Shown: positions 26,498-34,696 of the stretch, one piece after another
How the letters are laid out: the number at the start of each line of letters is the position of its first letter
Numbering within the stretch: position 1 is the first letter of the stretch
Assembly (NCBI GenBank): GCA_965602805.1
Contig: CBFCZK010000003.1
Span: forward strand, 175,961-239,960
DNA: 64,000 bases
Reading direction: 5' to 3'
DNA from: Thiomicrorhabdus sp965602805
GTDB taxonomy: Bacteria > Pseudomonadota > Gammaproteobacteria > Thiomicrospirales > Thiomicrospiraceae
The notes under the pieces: model-generated
Databases searched by the model: none
What the model was told of the DNA's origin: nothing
Seen by the model: the letters and a program-made list of their open reading frames with translations, nothing else
Program-made: the position numbers and the translations under genes

Positions 26498-27208
26498 TCA
26501 ACTTTTCGATGTCTCTGTAATATTTTTCCAATCAATATTATTACAAGCTAGACACTCTTCTTTGATAACCCCTATTTTCACTAGCAATGCGTGAATTTTA
26601 CATCCAGCACAAATTCCTAAAATAGCCTCTAACCACATAAAGACAATACAAAACCACACCAGACCGGGTATCCAACGTGGCATGTAATTTTCTGTCACTG
26701 GCAGTAATTCACTACCTGATAACACATTGACCCATGATGCAAAAGTGTCTGGATTAAAATATAAAATACACGCCAAAATCATGCTTGCACCAATACTCCA
26801 AGCAAATCGTTTTGGCTGCAATGGTTTCCAAATGGGTAGGGTATTTCTAGATAAATAGGTGCTGACTAAAATAGCGGGGGAAAAACGTGCACTGAAAACA
26901 AACATACCGGCTAACATCTCAAATAACCCGTAGAACAGTACCCATGTCTGAGCTGAGTATTCATATGTGCGTTTGACGGCTTCAACAGCATAGACGGTGC
27001 GCCCTTCCCAGTCAGTCTCATACTGGTCAACCATAGAATTACCATCAACAACCCAACTAGAAGTATAGAGCACATCATAGAGCGTTAAACCGACAAATAG
27101 AGGGATGATTAACAGAATACCCGCTCGTATTCGCACGGCGACTTCATTAATATAAAGACTCTGTTCATTACAATCTCGAAACCATACATTTGTAAAAATA
27201 GAAAACAC
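26498..27208 (-). CDS. DUF4395-like integral membrane protein
   Basis: A 236-residue membrane protein with about four TM helices (about 27-45, 90-110, 138-155, 188-210) and conserved-looking segments IRAGILLIIPLFVGLTLYD, ARFSPAILVSTYLSRNT and LEAILGICAGCKIHALL, which resemble DUF4395. A CxxC-like pair lies in CAGCKIH near residue 205, and another two Cys in EECLACNN. The start is GTG at 27208 with GGAAG upstream. It lies downstream of soxB on the same strand, after two small reading frames. A thiol or sulfur-related membrane role is possible but unproven. Confidence 0.65.
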   Translation of the reverse strand: MFSIFTNVWFRDCNEQSLYINEVAVRIRAGILLIIPLFVGLTLYDVLYTSSWVVDGNSMVDQYETDWEGRTVYAVEAVKRTYEYSAQTWVLFYGLFEMLAGMFVFSARFSPAILVSTYLSRNTLPIWKPLQPKRFAWSIGASMILACILYFNPDTFASWVNVLSGSELLPVTENYMPRWIPGLVWFCIVFMWLEAILGICAGCKIHALLVKIGVIKEECLACNNIDWKNITETSKS

Positions 27209-27230
27209 AACTACTTCCTTGTTTTGTTAT

Positions 27231-27305
27231 TTATGGATAGACACTCATAAGGATTAGCACCAAGGCCAGTATTAAACCTGCGACTAACGCAATAACTCTA
27301 ATCAT
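27231..27305 (-). CDS. 24-residue hydrophobic micropeptide (duplicate of the small-protein start)
   Basis: ATG at 27305 with GGAG seven bases upstream encodes MIRVIALVAGLILALVLILM and four more residues, essentially one TM helix, ending 22 bases before the DUF4395 start. The first half matches the signal peptide of the 66-residue protein at 27646-27846 because the DNA is duplicated. It may be a translated membrane micropeptide or only a decayed copy. Confidence 0.4.
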   Translation of the reverse strand: MIRVIALVAGLILALVLILMSVYP

Positions 27306-27452
27306 CGTCCCGCTCCATTTTTATATACTTTCTGACTTAACACTGGATAGCATTAAGTCATTTTGTTGTCTTAGAACGTTTCTATATTCAAGTTAAGGAA
27401 ACGCTTAACACGAAGGTTAATAAGATTGAATTCCAGGGTTTCTGAAACGCCT
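27271..27452. repeat. Duplicated soxB-tail segment, copy A
   Basis: About 182 bases closely similar to 27811-27993 in the same orientation. It includes a frameshifted copy of the last codons of soxB, its downstream spacer, and the ribosome binding site and start of a small membrane peptide. The soxB tail has lost one base, so it is not functional as coding sequence. Confidence 0.8.
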
Positions 27453-27645
27453 TATCAATTTATAGACTCTTAAATTCCATCACCGAGATAAGCAACCATC
27501 CTTTTTCAACAACAATCGTCTATGTTGTATCTCAGCGGTTTTAATCACTTTTTTTTAAAGGAACTAATTTAATCTTCTAATTTCAACATAGCGCTTTATT
27601 CATTTTTGAATGGGAATAATACAATTTTTAAAATTTTATCTTTGA
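27453..27645. other. AT-rich spacer after the small secreted protein
   Basis: No gene seen. An imperfect inverted repeat AGATAagCAAC/GTTGTATCT lies around 27484-27535. A T-rich run follows it on the plus strand only. Confidence 0.4.
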
Positions 27646-27846
27646 TCAACTAATTGCAAACAAACCTGATAGTTTTGAATCAATATGCTGATTATTTTCT
27701 GCCGCCACTAAATCTTGTGAATCGGCTAACAACTGCATTTTATTTTCAATTAATTGTTGATATACAACACTCATGGATTGCCCCGCTTCCGCTACACCCA
27801 TCAGGCCTAGAATTAAACCTGCGACTAACACTTTTACTCTAATCAT
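27646..27846 (-). CDS. Small exported protein downstream of soxB
   Basis: A 66-residue product with a clear signal peptide (MIRVKVLVAGLILGLMGVAEA, cleavage near residue 21) and a short mature part rich in Gln, Asn and Leu with no Cys. GGAG lies seven bases before ATG 27846. It is the first gene after soxB on the same strand, so a periplasmic accessory role is conceivable. I do not recognise a family. Its start region belongs to a duplicated segment (copy B). Confidence 0.5.
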   Translation of the reverse strand: MIRVKVLVAGLILGLMGVAEAGQSMSVVYQQLIENKMQLLADSQDLVAAENNQHIDSKLSGLFAIS

Positions 27847-27993
27847 CATCCCGCTCCATTTTTATATACTTTCTGACTTAACACGGCATTGCATCAAGTC
27901 ATTTTGTTGCCTTAGAGCGACTCTATGTTCAATAAAGGAGACGCTTAAAACGAAGGTTAATAAGATTCAATTCCAGGATTTTCTGAAACGCCT
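27811..27993. repeat. Duplicated soxB-tail segment, copy B (functional context)
   Basis: The parental-looking copy: end of soxB, 110-base spacer, then the ribosome binding site and signal-peptide codons of the small exported protein. Similar to 27271-27452, offset about 540 bases. Confidence 0.8.
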
Positions 27994-29855
27994 TTCAACA
28001 AGGGCGTATTAATCTTTTTCAATTTCATATCAGATTTTTTATGACGCAAGTGGTCTGCAACAACATCCCAAACAGGACGTCCACTACCCACTTCTTCTAC
28101 TTGTCCCCAACCTGCCACTGTGTATGTTTTACCAGCCGCTAATAAGGTGCCATCATCTAAGCGTAAATCAGAAATTCTCTGCCCAAAAGAGGCGTTCGGT
28201 TCACAGGTATAATCCATTCCACCCACGCGCACCATGTCTCCACCAGACTGAAGATAAGGATCCTTTTGAAAAATATTTTCACAAACCCCTTCTAAAATAT
28301 CTTTTATCTGCGTTCCGGTAAGTTCGGACTTATAGGTTTCTCCATAAGTCATAGAGGTTTCATCCATTACGCGCTCCATGGTAATCATTTCACCCGCCAA
28401 AACAGATGTTCCCCATCTAACCCCAGCAGAGAACGCGATTTGCGTATCATACTCTTCACGTAATGAATTAACGATGATTTGATCCCAGGTTCCCATGAAG
28501 TTCCCACGGCGATAGAGGGTATCTTCAGCAATCGCTAACTCTTCATTTAAAATAGTTTCGTATGTTTTTCCTAAACGGTTTTTGTTCACCGCATACTCAG
28601 GATTACGTGATTCGACAATCTCTTTGCCATAAACCGTTTGACGCATCGTATTGATAAATGTCTCAACTTCTTTATCAGCTGAGAGAACATTGGCAAAGAC
28701 AGGAAGTAACTGGTAATTCACACCGCGTAATTTACCATTTTGAATATCCAAATCCATACAACCAACAAACTTGCCATTTGACCCCGCATTGGTCACATGA
28801 CAAACCCCACTTTCTGGCGTTTTAACGGGCACAGTTTGCGGAACACCATCATGGGTATGCCCACCAAAAATAGCATCAATTCCACTGACTCTATTCGCCA
28901 TTTTGATATCCACATCCATACCGTTATGAGAAATCATAACAATCGCAGCGACTTTCTCTGTATCCCGAATATTATTCACAATTTCTTGTAAAGACTGCTC
29001 TCGCAGTCCGAATGACCAATCTGGAAAATTTGACTGTGGATTTGCATTTGCTGTTCTTGGAAAAGCCTGACCCACAATAGCGATGCGCTCGCCATTAATA
29101 ACTTTTACGGTATAAGGCTTAAAGGGAAAAGCATTGTCTTCATCGTATAAACCAGTACCGCCGTAAATATCAGCCATATCACGATATTCACCGCCAAATA
29201 AGGAGTCTTCTTTGATCCGAATATTTTGCGCAAGGAACTCTCCCTTAAACTTTTGAATATTGGCTAAAACTTCAGCCTCTTTATAGGTGAACTCCCAGTG
29301 TCCGGTCATCACATCCACACCAATCAAATTAGAGGCTTCAACCATGTCCTGACCTCGGGTCCAAAGCGCTGTAGCAGAACCATGCCATAAATCGCCACCG
29401 TCCATCGTCAAGGTATTCTGCTGACCACCTGCCTGCTCTCTAAGAGAGTCTAATAGCGTTTTTATGTGCGCAAATCCCCCAACCTTGCCGTACTGTTCCG
29501 CGGCGTCCTGAAAGTTAAGGTTTGTGAAAGCGTGTGCTAATGGCGTATTTTCTTGAATACCCATTTTCTTTAATGCTTTGTGACCGACCAGATGCGGCAA
29601 TTCACCGAAAGCAGGTCCAATACCTAAATTGACATTTGGTTCACGAAAGTAGATTGGCTTTAACTGAGCATGGGTATCCGTTAAGTGCAACAAACGCACC
29701 TTGCCTTTCATTGGAACCTTATAGAGATCCATAGATAAAGGCGTACTCTGGAGTTTTTTCCCATGCTCAGAATTGGCATAACTCGTACCCGGTAACATAC
29801 CTGCCGCGGCAGCCATTGACATAACATGAAGAAATTCACGACGATTTAGTGACAT
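27957..29855 (-). CDS. soxB: SoxB thiosulfohydrolase
   Basis: A 632-residue periplasmic enzyme of the Sox pathway, which hydrolyses the sulfane-sulfonate group from SoxYZ-bound cysteine during thiosulfate oxidation. The N-terminus carries a twin-arginine signal (LNRREFLHV, cleavage near 28). Metal-binding motifs of the 5'-nucleotidase/SoxB family are intact: LLHLTDTHAQLKP (about 54-66), DGGDLWHGSATALW (about 152-165), MISHNGMDVD and FGGHTHDGVP. The C-terminal domain from about 400 is the substrate domain. GGAG-type sequence precedes the ATG. The rest of the sox genes are not here, which is normal for thiomicrospiras with scattered sox loci. It is divergent from a TtrSR-like sensor pair, a likely regulator. 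Confidence 0.95.
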   Translation of the reverse strand: MSLNRREFLHVMSMAAAAGMLPGTSYANSEHGKKLQSTPLSMDLYKVPMKGKVRLLHLTDTHAQLKPIYFREPNVNLGIGPAFGELPHLVGHKALKKMGIQENTPLAHAFTNLNFQDAAEQYGKVGGFAHIKTLLDSLREQAGGQQNTLTMDGGDLWHGSATALWTRGQDMVEASNLIGVDVMTGHWEFTYKEAEVLANIQKFKGEFLAQNIRIKEDSLFGGEYRDMADIYGGTGLYDEDNAFPFKPYTVKVINGERIAIVGQAFPRTANANPQSNFPDWSFGLREQSLQEIVNNIRDTEKVAAIVMISHNGMDVDIKMANRVSGIDAIFGGHTHDGVPQTVPVKTPESGVCHVTNAGSNGKFVGCMDLDIQNGKLRGVNYQLLPVFANVLSADKEVETFINTMRQTVYGKEIVESRNPEYAVNKNRLGKTYETILNEELAIAEDTLYRRGNFMGTWDQIIVNSLREEYDTQIAFSAGVRWGTSVLAGEMITMERVMDETSMTYGETYKSELTGTQIKDILEGVCENIFQKDPYLQSGGDMVRVGGMDYTCEPNASFGQRISDLRLDDGTLLAAGKTYTVAGWGQVEEVGSGRPVWDVVADHLRHKKSDMKLKKINTPLLKGVSENPGIESY

Positions 29856-29933
29856 TTGATGACGCTCCTCTAAAGTAAAAATGATTGTTTCAATCTCGAG
29901 GACTACTATATTTTTTTTTACTAAACATTAAAA

Positions 29934-29970
29934 TTAGGGTGACTACTAGAATAACTAGGGAAAACCCTAA
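29934..29970. promoter_or_regulatory. Inverted repeats in the soxB/sensor divergent region
   Basis: TTAGGGT (29934-29940) and ACCCTAA (29964-29970) are perfect inverted arms 23 bases apart. TAGGG-AAAA-CCCTA (29956-29969) is a tight palindrome within them. These are candidate binding sites for the adjacent FixJ-type response regulator, placed to control both soxB and the sensor operon. Confidence 0.5.
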
Positions 29971-30055
29971 GAGATTATCCTCAGGTTTTGTAATAGACTA
30001 AGCTACGCAAACAGATCCAAGAGGAAAAACTCTCACTCTTAACAACGGACGTTGA

Positions 30056-32419
30056 ATGACTTTAATCTTGAATCTACAAATCAAACGTTTCGCTAAAACT
30101 TATGCGCTTGCCATGATGCTAATGAGTAGCTGCATTCTGAGCTCATCCCCCGTGCTAGCCGACACTATTTCAGTAGGCGTTTTGAATGAAAGAAGCAGTG
30201 ATGTGGATATCAACTTTTGGACGTCGACCGCGAACTATCTCTCAAAAAAAATACCTGAGCATCAATTCACAATCAAACCCTTGGGATATGAGTGCCTGAC
30301 CAATTCCATTAATAAACAGCAACTTGATTTTATTATTACTTCGCCCGCTCATTTGGTTGCATTAGAGTCCGGTGGCGCAAAAGCGATTGCCACACTACAA
30401 TCTCAATTCCAAGGCCTACCGCTTAATTCGTTCGGCGCCGTTATGATATCGCTTGCACAAAGAACGGATCTTAATGACCTCTCCAACTTAAAAGAACAAA
30501 GCCTTATCGCTCGAACGCCGTTTGAGTTTGGTGGCTTTCAAATGATTAAGAGAGAGCTTTTACTCTCAGGGATATCGCCTGAAAAAGACTTTTTGGAGTT
30601 ACGATTCACTAATGGATCGCAAGAGAACATCGTCAAAGCAATTCTTAATGAAGATGCGGACATTGGTATCATTCGATCAGGCTTATTAGAAAAACTGTTG
30701 GAGAAAGGTGAATTAGCACCCAATAAAATCAAAGTCATCCATAAGAAAGAAACGGACAACTATCCTTTATTACACAGCAGTTCGCTCTATGCGGAATGGC
30801 AGTTTGTACGTTTAGATGACACGGACATTTCACTCGCGAGACAAGTGTCTATCGCGCTCCGAAACATGCCAAAAGCGATTACTAAAAAAACATATGAACC
30901 ACATTTCGGCTGGGCTGACCCGACAGAACTCGCCACGGTTAATGGCTTATTAAGCGCTTTAAAACTCCCGCCCTACGAGCCTTCTGTCAAAATAAGTTTA
31001 AAACGACTCATCACGGAATATGGTGTCGTTATTGGACTGATAATTGTATTGTTCATTGTATTAGCTTTATCCATTTTACGAGTCAGCCATATCAATAAAA
31101 AACTCCAAGCATCACAGAAAGAACTGGCTAAACACCGCGACAATCTGGAACAAAAAGTTAAAAAACGTACTCAAGAACTATCACAAGTTAATCAAAGATT
31201 AGAAGAGGATATTAAGGCAAGAGAAAGCGTTGAATCCACATTACGCCGAAGCCGTTCTGCCTTACAGGGTTTCTATGAAATTTCAATTGCTTCAAACTAT
31301 AGTCACAGCGACAAACTTGACCAATTACTTTCTCTGGCCCGTATACATTTTCAGATGGATGCGACTTTTCTCTATAAAATTGAAAACAATCATAGACAGC
31401 CAGATATCGCATCCACCTGGACTCTTCAATCATTTGATGGGGATTCAACCTACGAAAAAGAAGTTGTTCGCTGTATACAAACGAATTTACTCAATCCCAT
31501 TTATGAGCAGATTCAAACCTATGAAAATTCCCAATGCAATAAACGATTGCACAGTTTAATGATTAAGGTTGATAAACAGCCACACCGAATTCTGGTTTTT
31601 ATGGGTGATCTAATCAATCAATCTAAACTTACCGAGGTAGATCAAGAATTATTACAACTCATGACACAATGGATTGGTTCAGCGATTGAACGACAAGCCA
31701 TTGAACAAGAAAGCGCAATCTACCGCTCTCAGCTCGCCAAAGTCACGCGCCTATTTACCGTTGGCGAAATGGCTTCAGGTCTTGCTCATGAAATTAATCA
31801 GCCTTTAACAGCAGCGGTTAATTACATAAGTGGCTGTTTACACCGCTTAAAAGAAGACAATCCCACGAATATTGAGCTGGGGTTAAACCGCTCTTTAGAA
31901 AGCTTAAATCGAGCAACGGACATCATTCGTCATTTAAGAGAATTCGTACAAACAGGAGTCCCTAGAACAGAAGAATTTGACCTAATAGCGTCGATTAATC
32001 AAGTACTGGATTTACTCAGCCCTGAAGCTCGCCAAAATCAAACGATACTCAAATTGCACACGACACAACACGCGATTACCGTGACAGGTGATCAGGTTCA
32101 AATTGAACAAGTTATATTAAATTTGGTACGTAATGCCATTGAAGCTTCTACACTAAAAGGCCAGGTAAGTGTTCATTTAGAAATCATGGACTCGAAAGTT
32201 CAAATCAATGTCCTGGATACGGGGCCTGGTATTAATGATGAAGAGTTGGAAACTGTTTTTAATGCCTTCCACTCCTCTAAACCGCAAGGTATGGGTTTGG
32301 GACTTGCCATTTGTCGCAGTATTATCGAAGCCCACAGCAGTACTCTAAAAGTGCAAAACAACGCTCAAGGCTGCCAATTCATGTTTAAGCTGCCGTTAAC
32401 TGCAAACGATTTTAAATAA
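30056..32419 (+). CDS. TtrS/ThsS-like sensor histidine kinase with periplasmic PhnD-type domain
   Basis: A 787-residue membrane kinase. An N-terminal signal/TM (about 10-35) is followed by a periplasmic PhnD-like domain (about 36-310: ISVGVLNERSSDVDINFW, QLDFIITSPAHL, ADIGIIRSG) as in tetrathionate sensor TtrS and thiosulfate sensor ThsS. Then come a TM (about 322-343), a coiled coil (VKKRTQELSQVNQRLEED), a GAF-like region (about 410-550), the HisKA box with His578 (GLAHEINQPL) and an HATPase domain with NLVRNAIEAS, DTGPGI and GMGLGLAI. It is longer than E. coli-group TtrS because of the GAF-like insert. The response regulator gene starts at or just after its stop. Divergence from soxB supports sulfur-oxyanion sensing (inference). 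Confidence 0.85.
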   Translation: MTLILNLQIKRFAKTYALAMMLMSSCILSSSPVLADTISVGVLNERSSDVDINFWTSTANYLSKKIPEHQFTIKPLGYECLTNSINKQQLDFIITSPAHLVALESGGAKAIATLQSQFQGLPLNSFGAVMISLAQRTDLNDLSNLKEQSLIARTPFEFGGFQMIKRELLLSGISPEKDFLELRFTNGSQENIVKAILNEDADIGIIRSGLLEKLLEKGELAPNKIKVIHKKETDNYPLLHSSSLYAEWQFVRLDDTDISLARQVSIALRNMPKAITKKTYEPHFGWADPTELATVNGLLSALKLPPYEPSVKISLKRLITEYGVVIGLIIVLFIVLALSILRVSHINKKLQASQKELAKHRDNLEQKVKKRTQELSQVNQRLEEDIKARESVESTLRRSRSALQGFYEISIASNYSHSDKLDQLLSLARIHFQMDATFLYKIENNHRQPDIASTWTLQSFDGDSTYEKEVVRCIQTNLLNPIYEQIQTYENSQCNKRLHSLMIKVDKQPHRILVFMGDLINQSKLTEVDQELLQLMTQWIGSAIERQAIEQESAIYRSQLAKVTRLFTVGEMASGLAHEINQPLTAAVNYISGCLHRLKEDNPTNIELGLNRSLESLNRATDIIRHLREFVQTGVPRTEEFDLIASINQVLDLLSPEARQNQTILKLHTTQHAITVTGDQVQIEQVILNLVRNAIEASTLKGQVSVHLEIMDSKVQINVLDTGPGINDEELETVFNAFHSSKPQGMGLGLAICRSIIEAHSSTLKVQNNAQGCQFMFKLPLTANDFK

Positions 32420-32446
32420 ATGACTGCTAAGAGAAATAAAGAGATT

Positions 32447-33070
32447 ATGGAAATTTGTGTCTATGTTGTGGATGATGACCAGCAGGTTCGTGAGTCCTTA
32501 GAATGGTTGCTAGAATCGGTAAACCTGACCACTCAGCTTTTTAAAAATGGTCAGGAATTTTTGGATACGTTCTCTACTGGATTGCCTGGTTGCGTGGTAT
32601 TAGATGTCCGTATGCCTGGTATCAATGGAATGGATTTACACCAATTAATTAAGCAAATTGATAAAGACTTTCCCGTCATTATCGTCACCGGTCATGCTGA
32701 TGTACCCATGGCATTAAGAGCAATGAAAGAAGGCGCTTTCGATTTTATTGAAAAACCGTATAACGATCAGCACTTACTTGAGCGTATTCAAGTTGCAATT
32801 CATCAGCATGGTGCAGCACAAAAAGAACAAGAAAAAAACAAAACTCTCACCGTCTTATTTAACCAATTATCTAAACGCGAAACACAGGTTTTAGACGGCG
32901 TATTACAAGGTAAATCAAACAAATCTATTGCGGAAATGCTTTGCATCAGCGTAAAAACAATTGAAGTTCATCGTGCCAATTTAATGTCTAAATTGAATGT
33001 CAAAACAGTCACGGAGCTTGTCAGACTTGCGATTGAAGCGGATCACGATCGAGCCACACATACACAATAG
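32447..33070 (+). CDS. FixJ/TtrR-type response regulator
   Basis: A 207-residue response regulator from ATG 32447 (an in-frame ATG at 32420, directly after the kinase stop, would add nine residues). The receiver has the acidic cluster VVDDDQQ, the phosphoacceptor Asp53 in LDVRMPG, the conserved Thr in VTGHADV and Lys in EKPY. The C-terminal LuxR-type helix-turn-helix is SIAEMLCISVKTIEVHRANLMSKL. With Asp at 53, the shorter start matches the usual FixJ-family numbering. It is encoded with the TtrS-like kinase and probably acts on the soxB promoter region, where TAGGG/CCCTA inverted repeats lie. Confidence 0.9.
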   Translation: MEICVYVVDDDQQVRESLEWLLESVNLTTQLFKNGQEFLDTFSTGLPGCVVLDVRMPGINGMDLHQLIKQIDKDFPVIIVTGHADVPMALRAMKEGAFDFIEKPYNDQHLLERIQVAIHQHGAAQKEQEKNKTLTVLFNQLSKRETQVLDGVLQGKSNKSIAEMLCISVKTIEVHRANLMSKLNVKTVTELVRLAIEADHDRATHTQ

Positions 33071-33189
33071 TTTGGTGTGGCCTGGCAGAATCATTGAATT
33101 TATAGAGCGCAACAAAATGGGGTTCGGCACTCGCAAGGACCATCGCTTTATTTTATACTCGTGATACATCCGACATATAAGAGGTCTCT

Positions 33190-34320
33190 ATGCCACAACC
33201 CTTTCGTGTTCTATTAGCACCAGACAGCTTTAAAGGTTCTTTAAGCGCTATTCAATTTTGTGAAATCGCCACACAAGTGATTCAAAGCATTCAACCCAAT
33301 GCAGAGGTCACTTCTAGACCCATGTCTGATGGTGGCGAAGGTTTTGTGGATAGCTTTGTGTTTGCAGGCCTAGCGGAGAAACAAACGCTGTGGACCTCCA
33401 ATGCCTTGGGGCGTAAAACCAAAGCGGCCTTTGCGTGGCAAGCTGATACTAAAACGGCCATTATAGAAATGGCGCAAGCCTCTGGCTTACCGCAAATTCG
33501 TCAAGATGAGCGTAACCCTCTGCAAACCCACACCTACGGCACAGGCCAAATAATTCAGGCGGCGCTGGATCTGGGTGCGAAAAAAATCATTTTAGGCTTA
33601 GGCGGCTCGGCCACCAATGATGGTGGTGCCGCGGCGTTACAAGCTTTAGGCATTCCATTATTAAATAGCAAAGGCAAACCGGTTGGGCTGGGCGGACAGG
33701 TTTTGGCACAGATTACTGAGATAGGTGAGATTCCCGTCCACCTATTAGACATAGAGTGGCAACTGGCCTGTGATGTGACTAATCCGCTACTCGGAGATTT
33801 GGGCGCGACCCGAATCTTTGGCCCGCAAAAAGGCGTTACAGAACGTAATTTCGAAACCTTAGAAAATGGCCTGGCAAACTGGGCAAGCCTAATGGAAAGC
33901 AAAACCGGCCAACAAGTCAAAGACATTCCTGGCGCGGGCGCAGCAGGTGGAATGGCAGCGGGCTTTATCGGTTTACTCAATGCACAGGTGACCCCTGGCT
34001 TTGATATTTTAAACGCCCTATTAAACCTAGAAAACCTCATAGCAGAACAGCACTTTGACTACATTTTTACCGGTGAAGGTCGAATGGATGAACAAACCCG
34101 TTTCGGTAAACTGCCGAAACGTATTGCCGACTTGGGATTAAAACACGGAGTGCCAACCATCGGCATCTGCGGTAGCCTGCAATGTTCGCCAGACGAGTTA
34201 CCGGAGTTTAAAGCCCTGTTCAGTATTATGAATCACCCGATGTCAGAAATGGAAGCCTTCCAAAACACCCCCGCCTTACTCAAAGACACGCTAACGTCAG
34301 TGGTTAAGTTGCTCGCTTAA
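33190..34320 (+). CDS. Glycerate kinase
   Basis: A 376-residue glycerate kinase of the GarK/GlxK family, phosphorylating D-glycerate with ATP, for example in recovery of photorespiratory glyoxylate/glycerate. The start FRVLLAPDSFKGSLSA and the SRPMSDGGEGFVDS segment are diagnostic. LGLGGSATNDGGAAALQALG (about 138-157) and IFTGEGRMDEQTRFGK (about 291-306) are intact. GAGG lies upstream. In an autotroph a glycerate salvage role after rubisco oxygenation is plausible. Monocistronic by position, followed by a repeat-rich gap. Confidence 0.93.
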   Translation: MPQPFRVLLAPDSFKGSLSAIQFCEIATQVIQSIQPNAEVTSRPMSDGGEGFVDSFVFAGLAEKQTLWTSNALGRKTKAAFAWQADTKTAIIEMAQASGLPQIRQDERNPLQTHTYGTGQIIQAALDLGAKKIILGLGGSATNDGGAAALQALGIPLLNSKGKPVGLGGQVLAQITEIGEIPVHLLDIEWQLACDVTNPLLGDLGATRIFGPQKGVTERNFETLENGLANWASLMESKTGQQVKDIPGAGAAGGMAAGFIGLLNAQVTPGFDILNALLNLENLIAEQHFDYIFTGEGRMDEQTRFGKLPKRIADLGLKHGVPTIGICGSLQCSPDELPEFKALFSIMNHPMSEMEAFQNTPALLKDTLTSVVKLLA

Positions 34321-34343
34321 CCAGTATTTGAAGTACTGATTGA

Positions 34344-34473
34344 ACCACGAAGGCACGAAGTTTTAAGAGACAATCCGCTTGGCAGCGCTTTTCTTAGTTC
34401 GAATAAAGACAAGCCAACCAGACCTGACCAAACCCTCTTAAATCTTTTCTTCGTGACTTCGTGTCTTCGTGGT
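34344..34473. repeat. Two-ended CACGAAG element, first locus
   Basis: The left arm ACCACGAAGGCACGAAG continues TTTTAAGAGA (end type A). The right arm, read on the other strand, is ACCACGAAG-ACACGAAG-TCACGAAG continuing AAAAGATTTAAGAGGG (end type B). The arms face each other across about 90 bases. The same A and B ends recur at 44075-44216 in opposite orientation. Confidence 0.7.
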
Positions 34474-34513
34474 AAAGCTCTTTCGAACCCCATAATTAAA
34501 AACAGACAAACCC

Positions 34514-34525
34514 ACCAGGCCTGGT
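34514..34525. repeat. ACCAGGCCTGGT palindrome, copy 3
   Basis: Perfect copy between two type-B CACGAAG arms in the glycerate kinase-exonuclease gap. Confidence 0.88.
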
Positions 34526-34545
34526 CAAACCTTCTTAAATCTTTT

Positions 34546-34570
34546 CTTCGTGACTTCGTGCCTTCGTGGT
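34546..34570. repeat. Extra type-B CACGAAG arm
   Basis: A near-identical direct copy of 34449-34473, offset 97 bases, together with the preceding CTTAAATCTTTT context. It reflects a tandem duplication of the right end. Confidence 0.75.
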
Positions 34571-34696
34571 GAATTCTTATAAGCTATTGACAGCAAGAAT
34601 AATTGCGATTATTTAACATAAAGAAAGCGCGTTAAATGTAGACTCCTGTTAGAATAAGCTCCTTATTTAATTTAATATGACAAGTCAAATAATCCT

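Larger units (their letters stand above)
34321..34696. other. 376-base repeat-filled intergenic region
   Basis: Contains three CACGAAG-type arms (34344-34360, 34449-34473, 34546-34570), a perfect ACCAGGCCTGGT palindrome at 34514-34525 and a degenerate one at 34424-34434. The last 120 bases hold the promoter region of the exonuclease gene. No ORF. Confidence 0.8.

Noticed and set aside
33555..34040. 161-codon open frame on the minus strand
   Set aside because: Lies wholly inside the glycerate kinase gene, has no family motif, a Pro/Ser-rich composition typical of antisense frames, and no ribosome binding site.
34321..34600. CRISPR array
   Set aside because: The CACGAAG repeats are few, irregularly spaced and arranged as inverted arms, with no cas genes nearby.
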